A stretch of DNA of 14,307 nucleotides from Rhodobacteraceae bacterium UBA7436 (GCA_002478745.1 DLQI01000145.1:1-14307); one strand, 5' to 3'; counted from the stretch's first letter, positions 7,164-14,014 are shown. The notes: generated by a model not told the origin, from the sequence alone. Numbers and translations: made by a program.

Positions 7164-8321
7164 TTATGGACCCTCCTTATGGGTGCCTAAGGTTTGTCTT
7201 GCGATAATGATTTTTTGCACATCCGAGGCACCCTCGTAGATACGCAAAGCACGTATTTCGCGATAAAGTCTTTCGACAGTTTGACCTGTGCGGACGCCGT
7301 CACCACCATGAAGCTGTACAGCTTTATCAATGATCACCTGTGCCTGTTCGGTCGCAAATAGCTTGGCCATTGCCGCCTCGCGGGTGATGCGCGGCGCACC
7401 GCTGTCTTTGGTCCAGCCTGCGCGATAAATCAAAAGGGCAGCGGCATCGATGTCCAGTGCCATGTCCGCAATATGACCTTGCACCAACTGTAGTTCTGCC
7501 AAGGCTTGCCCTTGTACTTGTCGTTTGGTCACACGGGTTAAAGTCTCATCAAGAGCGCGTCGCGCAAATCCAAGGGCGGCTGCCGCAACCGTAGAACGGA
7601 ACACATCCAAAACCGACATTGCTATCGCGAACCCTTGCCCCGGATTCCCAATCATATCTGCGGCTGGGATGCGGCAATCTTTGAATTCTAGTGTTGCTAC
7701 GGGGTGTGGAGCAATGGTTTCAAGTCGCTCTTTGACGTTTAATCCGGCGGTGTTTGCGGGCACAATAAAAGCTGAAAGGCCTTTGGCTCCGGGTGCTTCG
7801 CCTGTGCGGGCAAAAACTGTGTACACATCAGCGATACCGCCGTTGGAAATCCACGTTTTCTCACCATTTAGAACGTAGAAATCACCATCGCGGGTTGCTG
7901 TCATCGTCGAATTGGCAACGTCAGATCCGGACTGCGGTTCGGTCAACGCAAAAGCTGATATAGCACTGCCTGCGCGGGTTTGCGTGAGCCAAGTGGCCTT
8001 TTGTTTGTGCGTTCCGAACAGAGTAATTGCACCCGTTCCTAGGCCCTGCATTGCGAAAGCGAAATCGGCCAAACCGTCATGACGCGCCAATGTTTCGCGG
8101 ATCAAGCATAGCGTGCGGACGTCAAGCGTTCCGGCCTCTGATGCTGAGTATTCCAACCAACCAGCATCGCCCATCATACGTACCAGCTTGCGACAGGTCG
8201 CGTCTGTATCTGTGTGATTCAGCTGCGATAAATTGGCTTGGGCCCAGCTGTCTAGCCTGTCGGCCAAAACACGGTGACGGTCTTCAAAGAAGGGCCATGT
8301 TAGAAAGGAACGATCGGCCAT
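7164..8321 (-). CDS. Acyl-CoA dehydrogenase
   Basis: This 385-residue protein has normal length for a tetrameric FAD acyl-CoA dehydrogenase. The flavin and substrate signatures are FALTEPQSGSDVANS (124-138) and the NGEKTWISNGG segment (152-162). The C-terminal signature RALRIYEGASDVQKIII includes the catalytic base Glu363, in the same place as in medium-chain dehydrogenases. It passes electrons to electron-transfer flavoprotein, which is not encoded here. In this operon it probably desaturates an alicyclic or ring-opened CoA intermediate after the monooxygenase/reductase step; the precise substrate is unknown. GGAGGTGA lies just upstream of the ATG, which shares one base with the stop of the crotonase gene (TGATG). 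Confidence 0.94.
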   Translation of the reverse strand: MADRSFLTWPFFEDRHRVLADRLDSWAQANLSQLNHTDTDATCRKLVRMMGDAGWLEYSASEAGTLDVRTLCLIRETLARHDGLADFAFAMQGLGTGAITLFGTHKQKATWLTQTRAGSAISAFALTEPQSGSDVANSTMTATRDGDFYVLNGEKTWISNGGIADVYTVFARTGEAPGAKGLSAFIVPANTAGLNVKERLETIAPHPVATLEFKDCRIPAADMIGNPGQGFAIAMSVLDVFRSTVAAAALGFARRALDETLTRVTKRQVQGQALAELQLVQGHIADMALDIDAAALLIYRAGWTKDSGAPRITREAAMAKLFATEQAQVIIDKAVQLHGGDGVRTGQTVERLYREIRALRIYEGASDVQKIIIARQTLGTHKEGP

Positions 8322-9121
8322 CAGTCACCTCCAAACGTTGGTTTTTCTTTCGCGACAAACGCATCATAGGCACGTGTGAAATCATTGCCTTGCATACAAA
8401 GCGCTTGGGCTTGGGCCTCGGCTTCAATGGCCTGATCGATGGTCATAGACCATTCTTGGGCCAACATCGTTTTGGTGATCGAATTGGCAAATGTTGGACC
8501 TGCAACAATTCGTTTCGCCATATCCGCTGCGGCTGTTTCTAACGCATCGGCTTCGACAACAGTGTTGAAGAACCCCCAACGTTCGCCTTCATCTGCACTC
8601 ATCGAGCGACCAAGATAAAGCAACTCTGCCGCTCGACCTTGTCCAATTATGCGGGGCAGAATGGCGCAGGCCCCCATGTCACAACCCGCCAGACCAACAC
8701 GGTTGAACAGAAACGCAACCTTGGCAGATGGCGTTGCGATGCGAAGGTCAGAGGCCATTGCAATAATTGCACCTGCACCAACGCAAATTCCGTCAATCGC
8801 TGCGATAATGGGTTTTCCACAATGTATCATCGCCTTGACCAGATCACCGGTCATACGTGTGAATTGCAAAAGTTCTTTCATCGACATCTTGGTCAACGGC
8901 CCGATGATCTCATGCACGTCACCACCCGAGCTGAAATTCCCACCGTTTGACCCGAAAACCACGGCATGGACATCGTCGGCATATACAAGATCGCGAAACC
9001 AATCGCGCAGCTCTGCATAGCTGTCAAAAGTCAGCGGGTTTTTTCGGTCAGGTCGATCGAGATTTACAAACGCGATCCCGCCAGAAATCCGGCATTGGAA
9101 ATGTGTTACGTCACTGCGCAT
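8321..9121 (-). CDS. Crotonase-fold (enoyl-CoA hydratase/isomerase family) protein with non-canonical active site
   Basis: This 266-residue protein has the crotonase fold. The first oxyanion-hole segment is GGNFSSGGDVHEI (60-72) and the second is around GICVGAGAIIAMASD (111-125). Classical hydratases use two glutamates, Glu144 and Glu164 in the rat enzyme. Aligning on the conserved Asp125, these fall on Ile119 and Phe139, so both are missing. Asp148 in GLAGCDMGA sits close to where dienoyl-CoA isomerase has its catalytic aspartate, with one extra residue between. It is thus more likely an isomerase or a C-C hydrolase (BadI/MenB-like chemistry) than a hydratase. The frame is open to 9241, inside the regulator gene. 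I chose the ATG at 9119-9121, which overlaps the regulator by 11 bases; its Shine-Dalgarno (AGAG) is weak. Confidence 0.88.
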   Translation of the reverse strand: MRSDVTHFQCRISGGIAFVNLDRPDRKNPLTFDSYAELRDWFRDLVYADDVHAVVFGSNGGNFSSGGDVHEIIGPLTKMSMKELLQFTRMTGDLVKAMIHCGKPIIAAIDGICVGAGAIIAMASDLRIATPSAKVAFLFNRVGLAGCDMGACAILPRIIGQGRAAELLYLGRSMSADEGERWGFFNTVVEADALETAAADMAKRIVAGPTFANSITKTMLAQEWSMTIDQAIEAEAQAQALCMQGNDFTRAYDAFVAKEKPTFGGD

Positions 9122-9578
9122 TGGTTTCTCTTTCTGTTTTTCCAAGTAAAGTATGAAGGATGGCCGCATCATCGGCGTCCAATCCCTGCAACAGTTCATC
9201 AAGCCAAGCTTCGTGCGCTTGGGCCAATTTGGTAAAGGCAACTTGCCCTGCCGGTGTCAGCCGCGCCAATTGCGCGCGACGATCACCGGGAACAGCGACG
9301 CGCAATGCGTGTCCATTATTCGTTAGGCGATCTACGATGCCTGTGACGTTGCCATTTGAAACACGCAAAAGATCGGACAGTTCGCTCATTTTTAGACCAT
9401 TTGGAAAACGCGACAGCGCTGCCATAACGTCAAAGCGAGGAAGCGTGGTCGCATATTCATCGCGAAGACGACGCCGCAATTCTGCTTCGATCCGACCGCT
9501 GGTTTTAAGAAGTTTTAACCACAGCCGCAGGCGGGTTTTCGACATTGGTTCGGTTGGGGGTTCCGATTGTGGGATCAT
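9111..9578 (-). CDS. MarR-family transcriptional regulator
   Basis: This 155-residue protein has the MarR winged helix-turn-helix layout. Helical dimerisation segments lie at both ends, the recognition helix region is around LRVSNGNVTGIVDRL (71-85), and the wing contains DRRAQLARLT (99-108), the diagnostic MarR wing. The ATG at 9576-9578 overlaps the SDR stop by ATGA and follows GGGAGGAG; the longer open frame to 9644 would lie inside the SDR gene and is not needed. MarR regulators in aromatic-CoA clusters (CouR, FerR, BadR types) often respond to the aryl-CoA made by the pathway. By analogy this one may repress the operon until anthraniloyl-CoA accumulates. Candidate operators lie at 12632-12647 and 12666-12676. 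Confidence 0.93.
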   Translation of the reverse strand: MIPQSEPPTEPMSKTRLRLWLKLLKTSGRIEAELRRRLRDEYATTLPRFDVMAALSRFPNGLKMSELSDLLRVSNGNVTGIVDRLTNNGHALRVAVPGDRRAQLARLTPAGQVAFTKLAQAHEAWLDELLQGLDADDAAILHTLLGKTERETNAQ

Positions 9579-10318
9579 ATCTCTCCTCCCGAAAGCGTAA
9601 GGGCGTGCCCATTTACGGAACGTGCCGCGTCCGAGCAAAGCCAAAGGGCAGAACCCGCGACTTCATCAGTTTGAATATATCGCCCTTGTGGGTTGTCCGC
9701 TTTCAAGGTTTGTGCGGCATCTTCTGCACTCATGCCCGTTGCCTTGGTGATATTCGAAATGGAGCGTTCCAGCAGCGGGGTTTCTATAAATCCCGGGCAG
9801 ATCGCATTTACAGTGATGCCTGTGCGTGCCAATTCCCGCGCCAAGGACCGCGTGAGCCCAACAACAGCGTGTTTTGCAGCACAATAGGCGCTGACATAAG
9901 GATACCCACGCAAACTCGCGGTCGAAGCGATTGCAATCATACGACCCCAACCCTGCGATTTCATATCAGGCAATGCCGCTTGCCAGCAATTGACGACCCC
10001 GCCCAAGTTGACAGACATCATGTCGTTTAGGGCATCAGGCGTGAGTTTCGCAAATGGGACACTTGATGCAGCCCCGGCGTTGGCCACCATAACCGCGACA
10101 GGCCCGTGGACAGCTCGTGCTGCATCAAAAGCAACCTTGACCGCTTCCGGGTCGGTGACGTCACAAACCTGATAGGGCAGGCCCTGCTCAATTAAGCTTT
10201 CTGCGGTGCGGCCCATGATTGTAACCCGTGCCCCAGCCTCGGAAAATTGGCGAGCAGTTTGTGCGCCTACACCAGTGCCGCCGCCCGTTACGACAACGTG
10301 TTTTCCAGAAATGTTCAT
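9575..10318 (-). CDS. Short-chain dehydrogenase/reductase (3-oxoacyl/3-hydroxyacyl-CoA dehydrogenase-like)
   Basis: This 247-residue classical SDR has the dinucleotide-binding TGGGTGVG (11-18), NAG at 80-82, and the catalytic set Ser132, Tyr145 and Lys149 (YCAAK). The family C-terminal block CPGFIETPLLE is present, and the end LSGGEI matches the usual SGG ending. It would reduce a ketone or oxidise an alcohol with NAD(P)(H). In this operon the natural candidates are the ring ketone made by the monooxygenase/reductase or a 3-hydroxyacyl-CoA in the later beta-oxidation-like steps. Coenzyme preference is not clear from sequence. Its ATG overlaps the stop of the upstream fusion gene by ATGA and its own stop overlaps the MarR start. 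Confidence 0.93.
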   Translation of the reverse strand: MNISGKHVVVTGGGTGVGAQTARQFSEAGARVTIMGRTAESLIEQGLPYQVCDVTDPEAVKVAFDAARAVHGPVAVMVANAGAASSVPFAKLTPDALNDMMSVNLGGVVNCWQAALPDMKSQGWGRMIAIASTASLRGYPYVSAYCAAKHAVVGLTRSLARELARTGITVNAICPGFIETPLLERSISNITKATGMSAEDAAQTLKADNPQGRYIQTDEVAGSALWLCSDAARSVNGHALTLSGGEI

Positions 10319-12612
10319 AGTTTCTCAGCCATTTCTGCTGCGCGGTCAGCAAGCCGCCAAAGCTGATCGCGGCCAGCCTCGTAAGGTTTTGCCCAATCCG
10401 TGGCCGCACGGTCCCCGATTTTTGCAGCCTCGTGCAGCGTCCAATTGGGATTTGCAAGATGCGGGCGACCAACGGCCACCAGATCTGCGCGGCCCGCCAT
10501 AAGGATTGAATTGGCGTGATCTGCTTCATAAATATTACCCACAGCCATAGTGCGCAGGCCCGCCTCGTTGCGGATCAAATCAGAAAACGGGGTCTGGAAC
10601 ATTCGGCCATAAACCGGTTGTCCGTCAACCGTTGTTTGACCCGCAGAGACATCGATAAGATCGGCACCTGCGTTCGCAAACATTTTGGCGATCAGGATAG
10701 CCTCATGCGGTGTCACGCCATCCTCCCCGACCCAATCATTTGCCGATATCCGTACTGACATAGGTTTGTTGGCAGGCCATGCGTCGCGCATAGCTGCGAA
10801 GACTTCCAGCGGCCAACGCATTCGGTTTTCAAGGCTGCCGCCATAGGCATCTGTGCGGGTGTTCGAAACAGGCGAAATGAATGACGACACTAAATAGCCG
10901 TGGGCGGCATGCAACTCGATCATGTCGAAACCCGCGCGATCGGCCATTTGGGTTGCCGTGACAAATTCTGCCTTCACTTGGTCCATTTCCGCCTGAGATA
11001 TCTCACGCGGAGTCGCGTTGTCTTTGGACCACGCAATCGCGGAGGCAGACATAGTCCCCCAATTTCCCGAGGCGAGCGGCGCGTCCATGCCTTCCCAACC
11101 AATGTTGGTAGAGCCTTTGCGTCCCGAATGACCAATTTGACAGCAAATTTTTGCATCTGTCTGGGTGTGAACAAACTTTGTCAGCCGCAACCAACCCGCT
11201 TCGTGTTCGGAGGCATAAAGCCCCGGACAACCCGGCGTGATCCGCCCCTCAGCACTGACACAGGTCATTTCGGTATAGACCAATCCTGCGCCACCCTTTG
11301 CACGTTCACCGTAATGGATCAGGTGCCAATCATCAGGTATGCCGTCGGTTGCCTTGTACTGCGCCATAGGGGAGACAACGATGCGGTTCTTAAGTTGCAT
11401 ATCCCGCATCTTGAAAGGTGTGAACATTGGTGCGCGCAGTGGGGCTTCGGCTGGCAATCCAGCTTGATCCATAAACCAGCGTTCCGCTGACCCAAGCCAC
11501 TCTGGATCGCGCTCACGTAGGTTTTCATGGCTAATCCTTTGACTGCGGGTCAGCATGGAATAATTCAATTGAACAGGATCCAATTCAAGATATCGCTCTA
11601 CTTGCTCGAACCATTCAAGTGAATTGCGTGCAGCAGATTGAAGGCGCAATACTTCAAGCCGACGATCATCTTCATACGTTGAAAGTGCTTCTTGGAGGGT
11701 TGGCTTCTCATGGATCAGGTTTGCAAGTGCTGCTGCACTCTCAAGGGCGAGTTTGGTTCCTGACCCGATTGAGAAATGGGCGGTCGCCGCGGCGTCACCA
11801 AGCAACACAACATTTTCGTAGCTCCATTTTTCGCACAAAACACGAGGAAAGCGGATCCAAGCGGACCCACGGATATGATTGGCGTTTGTCATTAAGGGAT
11901 GACCACCCAAGTGGTCTTTGAAAATGTCTTCGCAGATGGCGATGCTTTCTTGCTGAGACATGTCACCAAAGCCCCATGCGTCAAACGTTTCTTGTGTACA
12001 TTCAACGATGAAGGTCGCAGTACTTTCATCGAATTGATACGCGTGGACCCAGACCCAACCGTGTTTGGTCTCCTCAAAGATAAAGGTGAACGCATCCTTG
12101 AAAGTTTGCTGGGTGCCGAGCCAGACGAACTGACACAACCTTTCATCCACTGCAGGTTTGAACGTGTCTTGATACAACGTCCGAGTCTGCGAATTCAGCC
12201 CGTCACATGCCACCACAACATCGTATTCGACGCGGTAACTATCGGCGCTGTCCACTTGGGTCTCATATCGCAGATCGACGCCTAATGCGTGGGCTCGTTC
12301 TTGTAATAACAACAACAGTTTCTTGCGGCCAATTCCGCAAAACCCATGACCTGTGGACACGATACGTTCGCCGCGAAAATGCAAGGCGATGTCGTCCCAA
12401 TAGGCGAAATGTTCACGAATTGCTGCAGCACTAACTGGATCGTTTGCATGCAGATTTTCGAGTGTCTCGTCCGATAGAACTACACCCCACCCAAAAGTGT
12501 CATCGGCTCTGTTTCGTTCCAGAACAACAACATCAGAATTGGGATCACGCAGCTTCATAGAAATAGCAAAGTATAGACCAGCAGGTCCACCACCAAGGCA
12601 TGCAATTTTCAT
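10315..12612 (-). CDS. abmA: 2-aminobenzoyl-CoA monooxygenase/reductase (FAD monooxygenase fused to old-yellow-enzyme domain)
   Basis: This 765-residue bifunctional flavoenzyme is the signature gene of the window. Residues 1 to about 385 form an aromatic-hydroxylase-type FAD monooxygenase: GGGPAG at 7-12, CDG at 136-138 and LLGDAAATAHFSIGSG at 270-285. From about 394 an old-yellow-enzyme FMN reductase follows, with HAAHGYLVSSFISP at 568-581, RTDAYGGSLENR at 586-597 and AVGRPHLANP at 713-722. This fusion is known from 2-aminobenzoyl-CoA monooxygenase/reductase of Azoarcus evansii, whose subunit of about 83 kDa fits this length. That enzyme hydroxylates anthraniloyl-CoA at C5 with O2 and NADH, then reduces the ring to a 2-amino-5-oxocyclohexene carbonyl-CoA. 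It is the first gene of the operon, with GGAG 10 bases before the ATG and a promoter/operator candidate directly upstream. Salicylyl-CoA hydroxylases share only the first domain. Confidence 0.93.
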   Translation of the reverse strand: MKIACLGGGPAGLYFAISMKLRDPNSDVVVLERNRADDTFGWGVVLSDETLENLHANDPVSAAAIREHFAYWDDIALHFRGERIVSTGHGFCGIGRKKLLLLLQERAHALGVDLRYETQVDSADSYRVEYDVVVACDGLNSQTRTLYQDTFKPAVDERLCQFVWLGTQQTFKDAFTFIFEETKHGWVWVHAYQFDESTATFIVECTQETFDAWGFGDMSQQESIAICEDIFKDHLGGHPLMTNANHIRGSAWIRFPRVLCEKWSYENVVLLGDAAATAHFSIGSGTKLALESAAALANLIHEKPTLQEALSTYEDDRRLEVLRLQSAARNSLEWFEQVERYLELDPVQLNYSMLTRSQRISHENLRERDPEWLGSAERWFMDQAGLPAEAPLRAPMFTPFKMRDMQLKNRIVVSPMAQYKATDGIPDDWHLIHYGERAKGGAGLVYTEMTCVSAEGRITPGCPGLYASEHEAGWLRLTKFVHTQTDAKICCQIGHSGRKGSTNIGWEGMDAPLASGNWGTMSASAIAWSKDNATPREISQAEMDQVKAEFVTATQMADRAGFDMIELHAAHGYLVSSFISPVSNTRTDAYGGSLENRMRWPLEVFAAMRDAWPANKPMSVRISANDWVGEDGVTPHEAILIAKMFANAGADLIDVSAGQTTVDGQPVYGRMFQTPFSDLIRNEAGLRTMAVGNIYEADHANSILMAGRADLVAVGRPHLANPNWTLHEAAKIGDRAATDWAKPYEAGRDQLWRLADRAAEMAEKL

Positions 12613-12631
12613 TATTCGTCGGCTCCAGTTC

Positions 12632-12647
12632 GATTCTTGAAAGAATC
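12632..12647. promoter_or_regulatory. Perfect 7-2-7 palindrome, candidate operator at the operon start point
   Basis: GATTCTT at 12632-12638 and AAGAATC at 12641-12647 are exact reverse complements separated by GA. The palindrome begins 20 bases upstream of the monooxygenase ATG and covers the predicted transcription start of the minus-strand promoter. Size and symmetry suit a MarR dimer, and the operon encodes one. It could also fold as a hairpin in the messenger leader. Confidence 0.55.
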
Positions 12648-12673
12648 ATGACTTAGAAAACCATTTACTTCAA
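12645..12673 (-). promoter_or_regulatory. Candidate promoter of the anthranilate-CoA operon
   Basis: Read on the minus strand, TTGAAG (12668-12673) and CATGAT (12645-12650) each match 4 of 6 consensus bases of a sigma-70-type promoter and are separated by exactly 17 bases. The predicted start near 12638 leaves a leader of about 26 bases containing the GGAG ribosome-binding site. It is the best-spaced pair I found between the two divergent genes, but matches of this quality can occur by chance in AT-rich DNA. Confidence 0.45.
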
Positions 12674-12676
12674 GTA
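12666..12676. promoter_or_regulatory. 11-base palindrome TACTT-C-AAGTA over the operon -35 region
   Basis: TACTT and AAGTA form a perfect 5-1-5 palindrome that covers the proposed -35 hexamer of the minus-strand promoter. Its centre is 31-32 bases from that of the 12632-12647 palindrome, about three helical turns, so two repressor dimers could bind the same face. The half-sites (CTT/AAG core) resemble those of the first palindrome only partly. Confidence 0.4.
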
Positions 12677-12699
12677 TAAAGTTTTAGATATAAAATATA

Positions 12700-12727
12700 T
12701 TGACTTAAAGAACCTTGTGGGTAATAG
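12700..12727 (+). promoter_or_regulatory. Candidate kynA promoter
   Basis: TTGACT at 12700-12705 matches 5 of 6 bases of the -35 consensus. The -10 is poor: TAATAG at 12722-12727 with a 16-base spacer is the best nearby choice. If used, the kynA leader would be roughly 130 bases long and would include the two hairpin/T-run elements. Moderate to low certainty. Confidence 0.3.
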
Positions 12728-12753
12728 ATCAATTTATGGCAATTTTCAGACAG

Positions 12754-12773
12754 TCGCATGTGGCGATATTTTT
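12754..12773 (+). other. Weak hairpin plus T-run in the kynA leader (first)
   Basis: TCGC (12754-12757) and GCGA (12763-12766) pair around a 5-base loop and are followed by TATTTTT. The 4-base stem is short for an intrinsic terminator. Its interest is that a second, similar element follows before the kynA ribosome-binding site. Confidence 0.25.
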
Positions 12774-12821
12774 CTGTCAACATCGCGAAGTTCGGTGAAC
12801 ATGTCACTTTTATTTCGAGAT

Positions 12822-12847
12822 TGCCTCACAACTCAGGCATTATTTTT
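12822..12847 (+). terminator. Weak intrinsic-terminator-like hairpin just before kynA (second)
   Basis: TGCCT (12822-12826) and AGGCA (12835-12839) form a 5-base stem with an 8-base loop, followed directly by TTATTTTT. It ends only a few bases before the AAGGAG ribosome-binding site at 12851-12856. It could be a leader attenuator, or a leftover terminator; the stem is marginal. Confidence 0.3.
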
Positions 12848-12864
12848 AAGAAGGAGTACATAAT

Positions 12865-13695
12865 ATGACTGTTTTAGATCCTGAAAAAGACGGCGAAATT
12901 ATGTCGTTATCGAAAGACATGTCTTATAGTGTTTACTTGTCACTAGACCCAATTTTGGGTGCACAGAAACTTCAATCCGCAGCTCATGACGAGATGCTAT
13001 TTATTATCCAGCATCAGACCTCTGAATTGTGGATGCGGCTTTGCCTACATGAACTGTCCACAGCTCGTACTCATCTTATTAAACAAGAGATTGATCCCGC
13101 TATGAAAATGTTGGCGCGTGTTGCGCGGATATTTGAACAACTCAACAGTGCATGGGACGTGTTACGAACCATGACACCCAGCGAATATACCCAATTTCGC
13201 GACAATCTAGGAACCTCGTCTGGCTTCCAATCACATCAGTATCGTTTGATTGAATTTATGCTTGGAAACCGAAATCCGGCTATGATGAAAATTCATGAAC
13301 ATCGGCCAGAATTGCATCGCATGTTAGGCCAAGAGCTGCAGACAAAGTCATTGTACCACGTCGTTCTTGATCTGCTTGCAGAAGCCACAGGCACAATATT
13401 TCCTTCTGTAGTTTATACCTCAAATACGCCCCATCTGGCCAATGAAGCCGTTATGTGTGCTTGGGTCAAAGTTTACAAAAACCCGAAGCAGTACTGGGCG
13501 CTTTACGCGCTTGCAGAAAAGCTAGTGGATCTCGAAGATTACTTTCGCCGCTGGCGCTTTAATCATGTAACTACAGTAGAGCGGATCATTGGGTTCAAAC
13601 GTGGCACTGGGGGCACATCAGGTGTGAAATATCTGCGAAAAATGTTGGAGGTGGAACTGTTTCCAGAAGTCTGGAACCTCAGGGGCATTTTATAA
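12865..13695 (+). CDS. kynA: Tryptophan 2,3-dioxygenase
   Basis: This 276-residue heme enzyme opens the indole ring of L-tryptophan with O2 to give N-formylkynurenine, the first step of the kynurenine route. Length and sequence match bacterial tetrameric TDO throughout. Active-site residues are visible by comparison with the Xanthomonas enzyme: distal His50 in FIIQHQTSELW, carboxylate-binding Arg127 in FQSHQYRLIE, heme ligand His234 in RFNHVTTVERIIGFKRGTGG, and Thr251 in GGTSGV. An AAGGAG 8 bases before the ATG fixes the start. It is transcribed away from the anthranilate-CoA operon, and the kynurenine formamidase and kynureninase that would complete the route to anthranilate are not in this window. 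Sampled stretches are near 47% GC by eye, lower than most of the operon. Confidence 0.96.
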   Translation: MTVLDPEKDGEIMSLSKDMSYSVYLSLDPILGAQKLQSAAHDEMLFIIQHQTSELWMRLCLHELSTARTHLIKQEIDPAMKMLARVARIFEQLNSAWDVLRTMTPSEYTQFRDNLGTSSGFQSHQYRLIEFMLGNRNPAMMKIHEHRPELHRMLGQELQTKSLYHVVLDLLAEATGTIFPSVVYTSNTPHLANEAVMCAWVKVYKNPKQYWALYALAEKLVDLEDYFRRWRFNHVTTVERIIGFKRGTGGTSGVKYLRKMLEVELFPEVWNLRGIL

Positions 13696-13732
13696 TTTCC
13701 TATAAAAAACTAGAATAAATAAGTATTTCCTG

Positions 13733-13969
13733 TTAAAATGCCTTGAACGTTTGTGTCGTGTAAGTGCGCTCTATTCCTTCAATGTTGAGGAGGTTATCGT
13801 TGATGAACATACCAATATCTTTTCCGTCTGGAACATAAAGCTTCATCAATAGATCATAGTCACCGCTGGTAGAATAGAGTTCTGAATGAATTTCCCGCAG
13901 CATAATTTGGTTAGCAACGTGATAAGCAGTGCCAGGTCGGCACTGTACCTGAACAAAGAGACAATTCAT
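13733..13969 (-). CDS. Stand-alone Lrp/AsnC ligand-binding (RAM) domain protein
   Basis: This 78-residue protein is only the effector-binding half of Lrp/AsnC regulators; no helix-turn-helix precedes it. The typical strand-helix pattern and key segments are present: FVQVQCRPGTAYHVA, then the conserved YSTSGDYDLLMKLYV (about 32-46) and GIERTYTTQTFKAF at the end. Stand-alone domains of this size are common in alphaproteobacteria. They form rings that bind amino acids or related ligands, but their partner is often unknown. It is convergent with kynA, separated by 37 AT-rich bases without an obvious terminator. AAGGA lies upstream of the ATG, and TATGAT at 13988-13993 (minus strand) could be its -10 box. 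It might sense tryptophan or kynurenine, but this rests on position only. Confidence 0.88.
   Translation of the reverse strand: MNCLFVQVQCRPGTAYHVANQIMLREIHSELYSTSGDYDLLMKLYVPDGKDIGMFINDNLLNIEGIERTYTTQTFKAF
13927..13945. repeat. Perfect 7-5-7 inverted repeat inside the start of the Lrp-like gene
   Basis: CAGTGCC (13927-13933) and GGCACTG (13939-13945) are exact reverse complements around AGGTC. It lies within codons about 9 to 15 of the Lrp-like gene and could fold in its messenger or bind a dimeric protein. GGCACTGT also resembles the tip of some IS6-family ends, but here it is part of a normal coding sequence. Confidence 0.5.
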
Positions 13970-14014
13970 CTGAAGTCCTTTTCTTTAATCATACATATCT
14001 TCGAAAATAATACT

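Noticed and set aside
9122..9241. Upstream extension of the crotonase by 40 codons
   Set aside because: It lies within the MarR coding region and reads as basic, non-family sequence before the usual crotonase start.
9579..9644. Upstream extension of the MarR regulator by 22 codons
   Set aside because: It lies in SDR coding DNA; the ATGA overlap start with GGGAGGAG is far better.
13939..13958. GGCACTGT sequence resembling an IS6/IS26 terminal repeat
   Set aside because: It is inside the intact, well-matching coding sequence of the Lrp-like gene, so an insertion end there is unlikely.
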